Assembly: GCA_016214265.1 (NCBI GenBank)
Contig: JACROU010000041.1
Coordinates: forward strand, 1-39,147
Length of the DNA stretch: 39,147 bases
Direction of reading: 5' to 3'
DNA from: Candidatus Omnitrophota bacterium
Lineage (GTDB): Bacteria; Omnitrophota; Omnitrophia; Omnitrophales; JACROU01
Below, piece after piece: positions 26,001 through 34,050 of this stretch. The position numbers and the translations under genes are program-made. Position 1 is the first letter of the stretch. The number at the start of each line of letters is the position of its first letter. The notes beneath the pieces were generated by a model, which had not been told where the DNA came from, did not search any database, and saw only the letters and a program-made list of their open reading frames with translations.

Positions 26001-26744
26001 AAGCAATTTTCGAAGCAACACAAGCTCGCGATATTCACGCAGCAATTTTTTCTCATTTTGATTTTTGGCCTCGCGATCCACAAGCCGATCGAAAAGTTTT
26101 TTCATCTCGTCAATAAGGCCGAGATTAAGCTTTTCAGTTCCAACTTTTAACCCCGCCTTATTTTGAAGGAATTTAACCGATGTAAACAAATCACGCTGGT
26201 CCGAATTAAATTTTTTCCACTCCTCAACTAATTTGCGGAGCTTGGGAGAGAAAATGCAAGCGGCACGATGATCCAGATTTGCTTCTTTCCGTTTCAAAAA
26301 TTCTTTAATTTGCGAAGCACGGCCAAACATTAGCTTTAAATCCTGATAGGCCTCCCGATACAAATCCGGATTTTCAATGCCAAGCGCTGTCAAACTTCTG
26401 TTTTCCGAAAGTGCCAAATCCACACCGGTTAGTTCTCCCTTTCGGGCCAATGCATCCAGCATTTTCGTGTTTAGCTGTTTCTGCGAAAAAAAATCGAGGA
26501 AGGAAGGTTCCAGTTTTCCACTGGCGCCCTCTACAAATATGAGGTTTATGCCCTGGCGTTTTTGAATATCTTTGATCATTTCTTTGACCCTGACGGCGTC
26601 CTCAAAATGCCCGTGCGCCACCTGAATGTGCACGATCGAAGGCGCGGGCAGAGACGTGTTGGCCCAGGCCCCGGGGACATGCGGCCAAGTGAAGAATAAC
26701 AGCAGGAAAATGGAAATGATTTTTTTAAATTTGAATTGAGCCAT
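23016..26744 (-). CDS. Second giant secreted multidomain protein, ChaN/TIKI-like N-terminus, GalT/HIT-like centre
   Basis: This 1,242-residue protein has a signal peptide (cleavage near WANT, residue 29). Residues about 35-330 parallel the N-terminus of the giant protein at 1-7064: IQVAHG (40-45), IFVEGASGK (about 68-76) and VTGGFHAQG (His321). After AKSLG (SLG 424-426) comes a Ser/Gly linker, then about 470-640 with CPLC and GYNHKGAGRKIEHQSFKIF, which resembles GDP-galactose phosphorylase/GalT proteins but has His606 followed by Gln-Ser instead of the HxH pair. Residues about 750-1000 contain FDIDFNKCFVNI and MGFDISH, faintly kinase-like. A second AKSLG (1030-1032) precedes the C-terminal domain with VVIAYQDAHDRGFGD. 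It converges with the RND gene. No strong ribosome site is seen. Function unknown. Confidence 0.85.
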   Translation of the reverse strand: MAQFKFKKIISIFLLLFFTWPHVPGAWANTSLPAPSIVHIQVAHGHFEDAVRVKEMIKDIQKRQGINLIFVEGASGKLEPSFLDFFSQKQLNTKMLDALARKGELTGVDLALSENRSLTALGIENPDLYREAYQDLKLMFGRASQIKEFLKRKEANLDHRAACIFSPKLRKLVEEWKKFNSDQRDLFTSVKFLQNKAGLKVGTEKLNLGLIDEMKKLFDRLVDREAKNQNEKKLLREYRELVLLRKLLSMELARGEWKQITSDNFLLNQLFQISYECPEIQTALEFYRLSEKRESAFVGLMKSEMALRGATKAILVTGGFHAQGMSEILLAHGFAYLGMEPHFSGGIGDSLYHEVMLRTAHLEKPEFSEPAREIFRKVGDASYLESERISVEDAWKSMNVTAPDQKAPYFRDRNSFLAQADAKSLGAGSRSSSSGKSDRIKFNADGSRSFRPKIRPFIPSKRYVTEEELGGGILMKNEFKALLGRVDRDEIKMKSFQDFPVVAVLHENRALRFSALKTVTDQNSCPLCAEIKEEISRLMDVGKGFCIVPEKFPYFDDTATVVQLEHRSPQINRDLIETMLQFLYELGPLGFRIGYNHKGAGRKIEHQSFKIFRQEMPIEKTPLKPFLSYDGMQISIVDDFPVQAILIESAGFERLADELTRVENMLDMLRVPFNLFLTRRNDGLVRVFVELRSGERENTKAFPNKFFGVIEASGMALFEHRDDYNRPDLKQALISSYAQITPEADDVEKLSYIYRAHAAVAKIAAVHGYTYDVDTNGNFFYVFRIPETGEVLKYFRFEAGANGTRGYKWELYFDTGLKAAQEYLGGLVTPTQGVDIDENAQIVPVRPDALPHYLVQKIVEGKSADDMVDELLKDPDVDPEKVVKVFEERIKHLAHMIAAGVFDIDFNKCFVNIKGNENGFMGFDISHLRDIFGGVNIFSADGYAEQWEDWLRLEIQQISMRNPNVGKALYERFAGFYWSKEMSYLGLKIPTTPAERIAKPMTAWASELMKLSDVNGNEGGPEKLSSAAKSLGDVSVDGALIDVPARKNFSENPVILQVDVKAFDSCDIESVRARIVRLARGSVVIAYQDAHDRGFGDKLSPLMRQFPFIHYLRKSYDRTLSAQGLKAELDRSVKKFGINPENAGFLFTNRDILAGDDRENLESLGVVFQFDPLSVTGSEGEDAGAALFGELSEFAKLSREVRNRFLNQGRALGLFNFSGGIFSINADLWMKFRAAQYLAAAA

Positions 26745-26880
26745 AGTATAAATACGCCATGCCTTACGAAAATCCTAAAGCTTGGCAACCGATTAAAGGT
26801 AACACAGAGATTATGGCGTGACAAGAGACGGGGAGATATTTTTGATACGATCTAACTCATTTATAATAAACAGGTTAGGT

Positions 26881-27792
26881 TCATTTTATGATTTGATGTA
26901 AGGCTTCGTCTAATTGGGGGTGTGAAAATTGGTAACCTGACTCCACGAGTTTTCGGGGAATTGCTTTTTGACCAGTGAGGAACATTTCGGACATTTCGCC
27001 CAACAGCACCTTCAGAATGAAGGCTGGAACCGGCGCCCAGGAGGGACGGTTCAACGATTTTCCGAGCACTGCACAAAATTGTTTCATCGTCACGGCCTCC
27101 GGCGCCGTCATGTTGATCGGCCCCGACAATTTCTGATTTTTGAGCGCAAAACAAATCGCTCTAGAAACATCATCGCGGTGCACCCACGGAAACCACTGCA
27201 TTCCCGATCCCAGCGGACCGCCGATAAATAGTTTAAACGACGGAATCATTTTCGCGAGCGCGCCACCGCCCTCACCCAGTACAACGCCTAAACGAAACAT
27301 CACCACTCGCACACCCAACGATTCAGCAGCTCGGGCTTCGTTTTCCCATGCTTCACAAACATCCGCGAGAAATCCTGATCCTTTTGTGTTTGATTCGATG
27401 ACATCACCATTTTCAACATTTCCATAATATCCCACCGCCGACGCATTCATGAAAACAGGAGGTTTTTTACCGGCACTGCGAATCGCGTCAACAATCGCCC
27501 GCGTCGCGTTGATACGGCTTTCGAGAATTTTCTTTTTTTGCGGCTGACTCCACCGCTTCGCGGCGATTGATTCTCCCGATAAATTAATTACGGCGTCGGC
27601 ACTATCAACATATTTTGCCCACTCGTCCACACACTTCCCGTCCCACGCAACCGCGGTCACAAAGTTTTTGTTCAGCCACTTTAATTTTTCCGGATTCCGG
27701 GTTAATAGTATAATTTTATACCCCTCCTCAACCAGCTTGATCACGAGCGCTTTGCCCACAAATCCCGAACCTCCCGCGAGTACAATGTTCAT
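26881..27792 (-). CDS. TIGR01777/YfcH-type SDR epimerase-like protein
   Basis: The 303-residue protein has the N-terminal GGSGFVG nucleotide-binding loop and the TIGR01777 signatures AVINLSGESIAAKRW, SAVGYYGN and WFPWVHRDDV, ending in the small C-terminal domain with GPINMTAPEAVTM and SPW-like RPSWAPVPAF. The family is an NAD(P)-binding branch of the sugar-epimerase superfamily with no established substrate. Its ATG overlaps the stop of the next SDR gene by four bases and follows AAGGAGGGG. About 136 non-coding bases follow before the giant gene; I see no clear terminator there. Confidence 0.92.
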   Translation of the reverse strand: MNIVLAGGSGFVGKALVIKLVEEGYKIILLTRNPEKLKWLNKNFVTAVAWDGKCVDEWAKYVDSADAVINLSGESIAAKRWSQPQKKKILESRINATRAIVDAIRSAGKKPPVFMNASAVGYYGNVENGDVIESNTKGSGFLADVCEAWENEARAAESLGVRVVMFRLGVVLGEGGGALAKMIPSFKLFIGGPLGSGMQWFPWVHRDDVSRAICFALKNQKLSGPINMTAPEAVTMKQFCAVLGKSLNRPSWAPVPAFILKVLLGEMSEMFLTGQKAIPRKLVESGYQFSHPQLDEALHQIIK

Positions 27793-28598
27793 AACCCCTC
27801 CTTGAGCGACTGATAACCTTCCCGAAACGTCGGATATTTGAATGAAAACCCGAGACTTTTAAGTTTGTGATTACGGCATCGCTTGCCCGATAGATGATGA
27901 TCTTGTGACAGAGAATCTGTTTTCGCTCCCAACCAGCGATAAAAATCAGACCGAAGCACCGGCTCATCATCACTGCCTAAATAAATGTCACCCAGTTTGC
28001 CTTCCTCGAACAAAAGCGCCATAATACGGACAATATCTTCCAGATGAATCATATTGATATAACGCTCAGATATATTTTGCCGGGAATTCAGCCATCGATT
28101 GCGGCCTGGACCGTAAATGCCTGAGAGCCTCAAAATAATTGAAGGAAGTCCCGAGGCCAGCACTTGATGTTCCGCTTCGAGAAGAATTTTACCGAGCGGA
28201 TTATCCGGAGCCGGCGATGTGGCTTCATCGACCCAACCTCCTTTCTGGTCACCATAAACGCCGGTGCTGGAGATATAAAGAACACGATCCTGGCGCGATA
28301 CATCGCGGAGAGTTTCAAGAATATTGCCGGCACCCTCCACGTAAACTTTCCGATAACTGGAGGCATCTCTTACGGCGGGAGAAACAGCGATTAAAATATT
28401 TTTTGCCGGGGGTATTTTTTTTAATGTTTCGGACTCGGTTATATCACCTAAAACTGTGGCAATACCTTGATTTTCAAAAATTATTTTATTGGCCGGAGAA
28501 TGAATCAGCACAGCCACATTTTTATTTCGAAGCCGGAAATTCCGGGCAAGCGCCCCGCCCACGTAGCCGGCACCGATGACGAGAAGATCGTATTTCAT
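27789..28598 (-). CDS. SDR-family NAD-dependent epimerase-like protein (YeeZ-like)
   Basis: The 269-residue protein begins with VIGAGYVGGALA, a dinucleotide-binding loop, and contains LYISSTGVYGD with the catalytic-type YG pair, RLSGIYGPGRN and NMIHLEDIVRI. It is compact and lacks the usual YxxxK in clear form, as in the YeeZ-like branch. The substrate is unknown. It is coupled to the downstream TIGR01777 gene by an ATGA overlap and starts 4 bases after the stop of the MBL nuclease gene. Confidence 0.85.
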   Translation of the reverse strand: MKYDLLVIGAGYVGGALARNFRLRNKNVAVLIHSPANKIIFENQGIATVLGDITESETLKKIPPAKNILIAVSPAVRDASSYRKVYVEGAGNILETLRDVSRQDRVLYISSTGVYGDQKGGWVDEATSPAPDNPLGKILLEAEHQVLASGLPSIILRLSGIYGPGRNRWLNSRQNISERYINMIHLEDIVRIMALLFEEGKLGDIYLGSDDEPVLRSDFYRWLGAKTDSLSQDHHLSGKRCRNHKLKSLGFSFKYPTFREGYQSLKEGL

Positions 28599-28601
28599 AT
28601 T

Positions 28602-29996
28602 TTATAGTTTCAAATCCACGGTTTCACCATCGACAGCGGGCCGGACATTCCACTGAAAATGTTTGCGGATGGTTTGCGTCAAACTTTCCGCCGCCTCGGG
28701 CTCACCATGAACCACAAAAGTCTGCCGCGGGGGCTTTTTGAATCCGGAAAGCCATTTCAGAATTTCATTTTCGTCCGCATGCGCAGAAAGCCCGTCCAGC
28801 ATTTCCACTTTCGCCCGCACCGGAATATTCTCGCCGTACATGCGGATAGTTCTAGCACCGTCCTGAAGCGACCGGCCGCGCGTGCCGGCTGCCTGATAGC
28901 CGACAAGAAGAATCGTGGTCCGCGAATCCGATATTCTCAATTTGAGATGATGCAAAATACGGCCGCCAGTAGCCATGCCGCTTGAAGAAATAATGATTAC
29001 CGCGCCCGAAATCCGATTGAGTGATTTGGATTCATCAATCGATTTCATCGGATGAAATTGTTTAGTGGAGAACGGCCCGCCCTCTTTATTCATCAGCTTT
29101 TTCATATCAAGATCGTATTCTTCGGGATGACGGCAGTAAATATCCGTAACATTGGCGGCCATGGGACTATCCACAAAAACAGGGAGCGACGGAATCTCGC
29201 CTTTCAATTCCAGTTCGCGCAACATGTAAAGCAAAAGTTGAGTTCTCCCTACTGCAAACGCCGGTATCAAAAGCGCGCCGCCGCGAGCCGCGGATTCGCG
29301 GACAATCCGGGCAAGTTCTTTGGCCGGATCGACGGGATGAACACGATTTCCGTACGTCGATTCGATCAACAAAATATCCGCTTCCGGAACCAATTCCGGA
29401 TCGCGAAGAATCGGCTGATTCCAACGGCCAAGATCACCTGAAAAAACAAGCCGGAGCGGTTTCTCGGAATCACTGATTTCCAGCTCCACCGTAGCCGAAC
29501 CCAAAATATGTCCCGCTCGTCGGAACAAGGCTTTCACCTGATCGGTGACATGAAACCGATTGTTGTAGGGACGGGAGTGAACCTGTTTAAGGGCCTTTTC
29601 AGCATCCTCTGTCGTGTAGAGGGGCAAAGCAGGTCGGTGTTTGGAATAACCCATTTTGTTGGCATGCGCCGCTTCTTCCTCCTGCAATCCCGCCGAATCC
29701 AGAAGCATGACATGCAAAAGATCCGCGGTCGCGGATGTGCAGAGAATATCGCCCTTAAACTGTTCGCGGACCAATCGCGGCAAAAAGCCGCTGTGGTCAA
29801 TATGGGCGTGACTCAAGACAACGGCATCCAGCGCGGCCGGACTAAATGGCGGATTGGCCCAGTTTCTAAGACGCAATTCCTTGAGTCCCTGAAACAAACC
29901 GGCATCAAGCAACACCTGACGGTTCTTCACCCGAAGCAAATACTTCGATCCAGTCACTGTTCCCGCGCCGCCAAAAAAACTTAACATCGGTGTCAT
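28602..29996 (-). CDS. MBL-fold/beta-CASP RNA-processing exonuclease family protein
   Basis: From the ATG at 29994-29996 (after a run of six Gs) the protein has 464 residues. Metallo-beta-lactamase motifs: SHAHIDHSG near residue 55, AGHILGSATVEL and FSGDLGRW; beta-CASP motifs: IESTYGNR, SSSGMATGGR and FVVHGE near the C-terminus. This is the CPSF73/COG1236 type, zinc-dependent nucleases acting on RNA. The last motif and length are complete. It heads an apparent three-gene transcript with the two SDR genes and is separated from the small secreted protein gene by a strong terminator. Confidence 0.93.
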   Translation of the reverse strand: MTPMLSFFGGAGTVTGSKYLLRVKNRQVLLDAGLFQGLKELRLRNWANPPFSPAALDAVVLSHAHIDHSGFLPRLVREQFKGDILCTSATADLLHVMLLDSAGLQEEEAAHANKMGYSKHRPALPLYTTEDAEKALKQVHSRPYNNRFHVTDQVKALFRRAGHILGSATVELEISDSEKPLRLVFSGDLGRWNQPILRDPELVPEADILLIESTYGNRVHPVDPAKELARIVRESAARGGALLIPAFAVGRTQLLLYMLRELELKGEIPSLPVFVDSPMAANVTDIYCRHPEEYDLDMKKLMNKEGGPFSTKQFHPMKSIDESKSLNRISGAVIIISSSGMATGGRILHHLKLRISDSRTTILLVGYQAAGTRGRSLQDGARTIRMYGENIPVRAKVEMLDGLSAHADENEILKWLSGFKKPPRQTFVVHGEPEAAESLTQTIRKHFQWNVRPAVDGETVDLKL

Positions 29997-30009
29997 AATC
30001 CCCCCCGAA

Positions 30010-30028
30010 GAAGGTGTCTGATACCTTC
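30010..30028. repeat. Short imperfect inverted repeat before the MBL gene
   Basis: GAAGGTGTC (30010-30018), one base, GATACCTTC (30020-30028); the single mismatch is a possible G-U pair in RNA. It lies in the leader of the MBL gene, next to its ribosome site, and may affect its translation, or be a decayed copy of a dispersed palindrome. Confidence 0.45.
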
Positions 30029-30040
30029 CCTTCACCAAGC

Positions 30041-30070
30041 AAAAAGGGCATAGTTGCCTATGCCCTTTTT
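30041..30070. terminator. Strong bidirectional rho-independent terminator
   Basis: AAAAAGGGCATAG (30041-30053), loop TTGC, CTATGCCCTTTTT (30058-30070): a perfect 13-base stem with an A/T tract at each end. On the minus strand it ends the transcript of the small secreted protein gene 27 bases after its stop, and so the respiratory block. Confidence 0.92.
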
Positions 30071-30097
30071 ATCATCATCTAGTTATCTATTGAAACG

Positions 30098-30340
30098 TTA
30101 TTTTTTTATATTCAAAGTATTCAAGGTATTCTGAAACCACCGCTGGCCTTGTTTGTTGACCGAACTGACCTGATCTGGATTATATTGTGACGTTGCCTCA
30201 TGTCCCTTCGGATATGTTGTGATATTCCCCTGGCTCATCCCCCACGACGGTGTACTGTTCTTATCGGGTGCTGCTAACAATCCACTGGCTGAAACTGCCA
30301 ATATCATGATTAATCCTGCTGCAACTTTCAATGTATTCAT
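30098..30340 (-). CDS. Small secreted protein (80 aa), unknown
   Basis: A signal peptide of about 23 residues (cleavage after GLLAA) precedes a 57-residue mature region rich in Ser, Asn, Gln and Thr with SQYNPDQVSSVNKQGQRW. There are no cysteines or heme motifs. The AGGAGG ribosome site is 9 bases before the ATG. It lies 67 bases downstream of norZ and directly before the strong terminator, so it may be the last gene of the nnrS-norZ transcript. I recognise no family. Confidence 0.7.
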   Translation of the reverse strand: MNTLKVAAGLIMILAVSASGLLAAPDKNSTPSWGMSQGNITTYPKGHEATSQYNPDQVSSVNKQGQRWFQNTLNTLNIKK

Positions 30341-30407
30341 GGCCTCTCGCCTCCTTTTTCTGTTGTACTAATAAAACGCTCGAGGCGGATGAATCCCCCC
30401 AGGTATT

Positions 30408-32678
30408 TTATCGGCCTGCGTTTTGATAGTTTTTCACAGGACGCATCGAAAACCAGCGAGTAACCATAAAATAGGCGATTGGGACGGTTCCGCCGAGCAC
30501 AAAAACCACATCCCCGAGCACTCGCGCCCAGGTAAATACTTGGAAAAATTGTGCATTGATGGTAGCTGAGCTGCGGGCAAACCAAAATCCGTGCAAATAG
30601 CTTTGAATCATCTGAAAAATGCCCACCGGAAAAATGCTGAAAACGAGCATGAACAAAAGCCCCAGGTTGATGGACCAGAATGAAATAGCCCACAACCGGT
30701 CATTCCATTTTTGGGGATCCACGATATACCGCGAGCAAAATGCTAGCGCAGCAATGGCCAGATTTCCGTAAACGCCCATCAGCGCCCCATGCCCGTGATT
30801 CGAAGTCAAATAAGTGGCGTGCTCATAATAGCTCACGATCGGAAGATTGATCAGGAATCCAAATACCCCGGCTCCCAAAAAATTCCAGAAACCGACGGCC
30901 ATCAGAAACATCACCGTCCATTTGTGCGGAAATTCTTTCGGGTCAACACCCAAAACACTTTTATCCTGATGCAGACGGATAAAATCCCACGCCTCTAGCG
31001 TCAGCAAAAACAGCGGGACCACTTCCATCGCCGAGAAAAACGATCCGAGCGCCAGATTGATGGCGGGCTGAGCGGTCCAATAATAATGATGTGCAGTACC
31101 GATCATACCGCTTCCCAGATAAAGCAGAATGTCGAGATACACAACGCGAAGCGCCGATCGGGATGTCACCAGTCCCAAAATCACGAAAAAATTCGCGACC
31201 ACAATCGTGGTGAACAGCTCAAAAAATCCCTCCACCCAAAGATGCACAATCCACCAGCGCCAGAAATCCGCGATAACGAAATTCGTACTCGGTTTGTACA
31301 TCATGCCGAACGAATACATCAGCGGAATAGCGATAATCGAGTAAAGCAACAAATACGGCATACTGCCCGGATCCTGGTTTTTGAGCGTCGGACGAATCGC
31401 GCGAAAGACGATAAACGCCCAAATCGCCATGCCGGCGGTCAGAAGAATTTGCCAGAGACGGCCGAGTTCCAGATATTCCCATCCCTGATGTCCGAGCCAG
31501 AACCAGAGATTGCCGAGCATGTTCTTTATGCCAAGCCATTCGCCGAAAATACTGCCCACCGCGACAATGACCACCGCCGTAAAAAGCACATTTACCAAGA
31601 GCGACTGCCATTTCGGTTCTTTTTCGGAAAGCATCGGCCCCACAAAAATTCCCGTCGCCAGCCAAGCCGTCGCAATCCAGAAAATCGAGAGCTGCAAATG
31701 CCAGCTGCGCGTAATGGTGGTTGGGAAAATACTGCGAATGTCGATTCCGTAAAATCCGGCGCCTTCCACAAAATAATGCGCCGTCACCACACCCATGAAT
31801 GTTTGAAACAAAAACAAAAGACTAACAACGACAAAAAATTTGTATGTCGCCTTCTGACTGGCCGTTAGTGGCCATCCGCCGATCGGCGGAAGCTTGATCT
31901 CGCTCACCTTGCCATGGCCCCAGCCCAGATAATCGAAGCGGCCAAAAAACATCAACACCAACCCCAGCGCGCCGAAGAGCGAAATAATGCTAAGCGCGCT
32001 CCACAAAAATACGGCGACCGAAGGGCGGTTGCCGGCATCTTTATCCGGCGGCCAGTTATTGGTGTAAGAATAATCTTTTCCGGGACGCGGTGTTGAGGCC
32101 GCCCATGCTGTCCACGCAAAAAAAGCCGTAAGACTGCGAATATCATTCACATCCGCGATATAATTTTTTGGAAGCGGCGCATCAGCCCCGGGATTTGTGA
32201 AGAAATCCTGATAATGCAATACCAATTTACTGAACGACTCGACTTCCACTTGTGAGGCGTGCAGTACTCCGGAAGCCGCGTCGTAACGGTTCGTTTTAAT
32301 TTCCGAGGTAACACGCTGATCGATCTCAGCTTTCTGTTCCGGATCGAGCGCCTCATAATTTTTATTAAAGCCTTTGATGGCGTATGTGTCCCGCGCCAGC
32401 ATGCTGGAGCGATGCAAATAGTCAGCGGTAAAATCCGGTCCACGGTAAGCTCCGTGTCCAAACACACTGCCGTAATCCATCAAACCGTAGCGCTGAAACA
32501 CTGCCTGACCAGCCAGAATATCTTTGCCGGTGTAAATAACGCGCCCGGCTGAATCTTCGACCTGTTTAAAAATCGGCGGCGCGTTGTTATACGTCTGACG
32601 CCCCATGAACATCAGCCCCGTAATTCCGATGATAATTGTGATAATGGCGCCATGACGCCACCAAGCATTAATTTCCAT
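30408..32678 (-). CDS. norZ: Quinol-dependent nitric oxide reductase (qNOR)
   Basis: The 756-residue protein reduces two NO to N2O with electrons from quinol in the inner membrane. The N-terminal part is the fused NorC-like domain; the rest is a heme-copper-superfamily core. Ligands seen: WHLQLSIFW, the FeB set VHLWVEG (His and the catalytic-site Glu) and GTAHHYYW, and the heme ligands in LTSNHGHGALMG. The AHYFVEG motif retains the His and Glu known from the quinol site of qNOR. All three FeB histidines are present, so this is a reductase and not an NO dismutase. AGGAG precedes the start by 6 bases. It follows nnrS by 29 bases. Confidence 0.96.
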   Translation of the reverse strand: MEINAWWRHGAIITIIIGITGLMFMGRQTYNNAPPIFKQVEDSAGRVIYTGKDILAGQAVFQRYGLMDYGSVFGHGAYRGPDFTADYLHRSSMLARDTYAIKGFNKNYEALDPEQKAEIDQRVTSEIKTNRYDAASGVLHASQVEVESFSKLVLHYQDFFTNPGADAPLPKNYIADVNDIRSLTAFFAWTAWAASTPRPGKDYSYTNNWPPDKDAGNRPSVAVFLWSALSIISLFGALGLVLMFFGRFDYLGWGHGKVSEIKLPPIGGWPLTASQKATYKFFVVVSLLFLFQTFMGVVTAHYFVEGAGFYGIDIRSIFPTTITRSWHLQLSIFWIATAWLATGIFVGPMLSEKEPKWQSLLVNVLFTAVVIVAVGSIFGEWLGIKNMLGNLWFWLGHQGWEYLELGRLWQILLTAGMAIWAFIVFRAIRPTLKNQDPGSMPYLLLYSIIAIPLMYSFGMMYKPSTNFVIADFWRWWIVHLWVEGFFELFTTIVVANFFVILGLVTSRSALRVVYLDILLYLGSGMIGTAHHYYWTAQPAINLALGSFFSAMEVVPLFLLTLEAWDFIRLHQDKSVLGVDPKEFPHKWTVMFLMAVGFWNFLGAGVFGFLINLPIVSYYEHATYLTSNHGHGALMGVYGNLAIAALAFCSRYIVDPQKWNDRLWAISFWSINLGLLFMLVFSIFPVGIFQMIQSYLHGFWFARSSATINAQFFQVFTWARVLGDVVFVLGGTVPIAYFMVTRWFSMRPVKNYQNAGR

Positions 32679-32707
32679 AACTGACTCCTATTTTAAATTA
32701 CGAATTA

Positions 32708-33982
32708 TTACTTTTTCTTTACTGATTCATGCTCGCGGTCAAAAGTTCCCGGCTCGGGCGAACGAAACACTTTTGGCAAGACAAAAAAGAACCAGGAAAG
32801 TGCGCCCGTAAGCCAAATCGCCGCAGCTGTCCCCAAAAAAGTGAAATAATTAATCGGAAAAAAATCGGCGGAAAAGCGGATCACAAGCGCCATCAAAACG
32901 CCGGCCCCAACGATCCACAGCACCGGCAAACGGCCGTATAGTATTGGCATCTCGCCCGCGTGACTCAAAATCACTACCGTTCCCACCGAAAAAGTCATCA
33001 AACTGAATCCGCCAAGAAAAACAAGGTGGAGCATAATCACCCGATAGTTTGGAAATAAAAATTCGCCCCAACTGCCAAGCGCGACCATCCAAAACGACAG
33101 CCACAACAACCAGGCGAAAACAGCCTTAACCCGGGGCGGTGTCGGCAAAGCACCGGTGAACAAAAATTCCGCGGTAACAATCAACGCTCTCAAACCGTAA
33201 GCTAAATATTTTTGATCAAATCCCTCGAGCCAAAAAGTCGCGAAAAGCAGAAAGCCCGCAGACACATGAATCATCATCCGCTCTTTGCGAATTTTCTCAA
33301 GCGATGATGGAGCGCAGGACGCCTCTTTATTCCTCAGATTTTCTGGATTAATCAGCTGTTGAACCCCCATCAATCGCGGCCCCAAAAATCCGCCGATACC
33401 CAGAACAATCGAAAACAGAAATCCCTGAAGCAGCATGGGCTTGCCAACATTCACTGTCCACATCGATGCAGAACTCAACATCCCAATCATCATGATGATA
33501 CTGCCGACAAGGCCGTGAAAAATACCGATGGGAATCCAGACAAATTCCGTGGGCGGATACACTTTCCGGTCACGGCGTCCCAACACACGAGAGAGTGCAA
33601 AACGCATAATCGCCAGAAGCCACAGGACGAAACAAGCGTAGGCTGCGACATACCACGCCAGTGTGAGAAATACAGTAATGCCCAACGTTAACGTTAAAAA
33701 AGAGAAGAGCTCCCCTTTCGTAGCATGAGGCGCAGCGGCAAATCGCGGCATAGCAGTCATGAGGAAACCGATAATGAAACAGCTCATGTACCCCTGCATT
33801 TGAATGGATGCGTGAAAAATTCCGGAACAGCTTTTGGTCACACCCAGCGCGAAAAAGAGCCAGTGACTGACACCAAACATGCCAATCACAATGCCCAGCG
33901 GAAAAAACAGCCGGTACGGCTCCTCGCAAAACAGATTGATCAGACGTGAAAAATTTGATTGAGCATTCATATTAGTAGACAT
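32708..33982 (-). CDS. nnrS: NnrS family heme-copper membrane protein
   Basis: The 424-residue protein has about 12 membrane helices and the NnrS pattern: RLFFPLG-like start (YRLFFPLGIVIGMFGVSHW), HASIQMQGYMSCFIIGFLMTAMPRF near residue 55, and MLHLVFLGGFSLMTFSVGTVVILSHAG near residue 330. NnrS is a heme- and copper-containing protein that protects against NO and iron-nitrosyl stress. The ATG at 33980-33982 is only about 5 bases from the predicted transcription start, so the ATG at 33968-33970, four codons in, may be the true start. It is co-transcribed with norZ. Confidence 0.93.
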   Translation of the reverse strand: MSTNMNAQSNFSRLINLFCEEPYRLFFPLGIVIGMFGVSHWLFFALGVTKSCSGIFHASIQMQGYMSCFIIGFLMTAMPRFAAAPHATKGELFSFLTLTLGITVFLTLAWYVAAYACFVLWLLAIMRFALSRVLGRRDRKVYPPTEFVWIPIGIFHGLVGSIIMMIGMLSSASMWTVNVGKPMLLQGFLFSIVLGIGGFLGPRLMGVQQLINPENLRNKEASCAPSSLEKIRKERMMIHVSAGFLLFATFWLEGFDQKYLAYGLRALIVTAEFLFTGALPTPPRVKAVFAWLLWLSFWMVALGSWGEFLFPNYRVIMLHLVFLGGFSLMTFSVGTVVILSHAGEMPILYGRLPVLWIVGAGVLMALVIRFSADFFPINYFTFLGTAAAIWLTGALSWFFFVLPKVFRSPEPGTFDREHESVKKK

Positions 33983-33993
33983 CCATGTCCATA

Positions 33994-34035
33994 ATTATAC
34001 GGCCTTACCACCTTAAATCTGTGATGCTCGTCACA
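33994..34035 (-). promoter_or_regulatory. nnrS-norZ promoter with CRP/FNR-family activator box
   Basis: Minus strand: a perfect TATAAT (complement at 33994-33999) and the exact palindrome TGTGA-N6-TCACA at 34020-34035. If transcription begins about 7 bases after the -10 box (near 33987), the palindrome centre falls at about -41, the standard class II activator position; no -35 box is needed. CRP-like half-sites of this kind are bound by CRP and by NO-responsive CRP/FNR relatives of the HcpR group. The regulator is not in the window. Confidence 0.75.
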
Positions 34036-34050
34036 GGAAAAAGCTGCCTC

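Noticed and set aside
26745-26880. Possible small RNA or terminator in the gap before the second giant gene
   Set aside because: I found only AT-rich words and no stable stem with a T tract, nor a convincing promoter pair.
31086-31868. A 260-codon plus-strand open frame opposite norZ
   Set aside because: It is a His/Lys/Asn-rich shadow of norZ membrane helices and has no supporting start signal.
30408-32678. Nitric oxide dismutase (oxygen-producing) instead of qNOR
   Set aside because: The FeB histidines (VHLWVEG and AHHYYW) and the quinol-site His and Glu (AHYFVE) are all present, whereas they are altered in NO dismutases.
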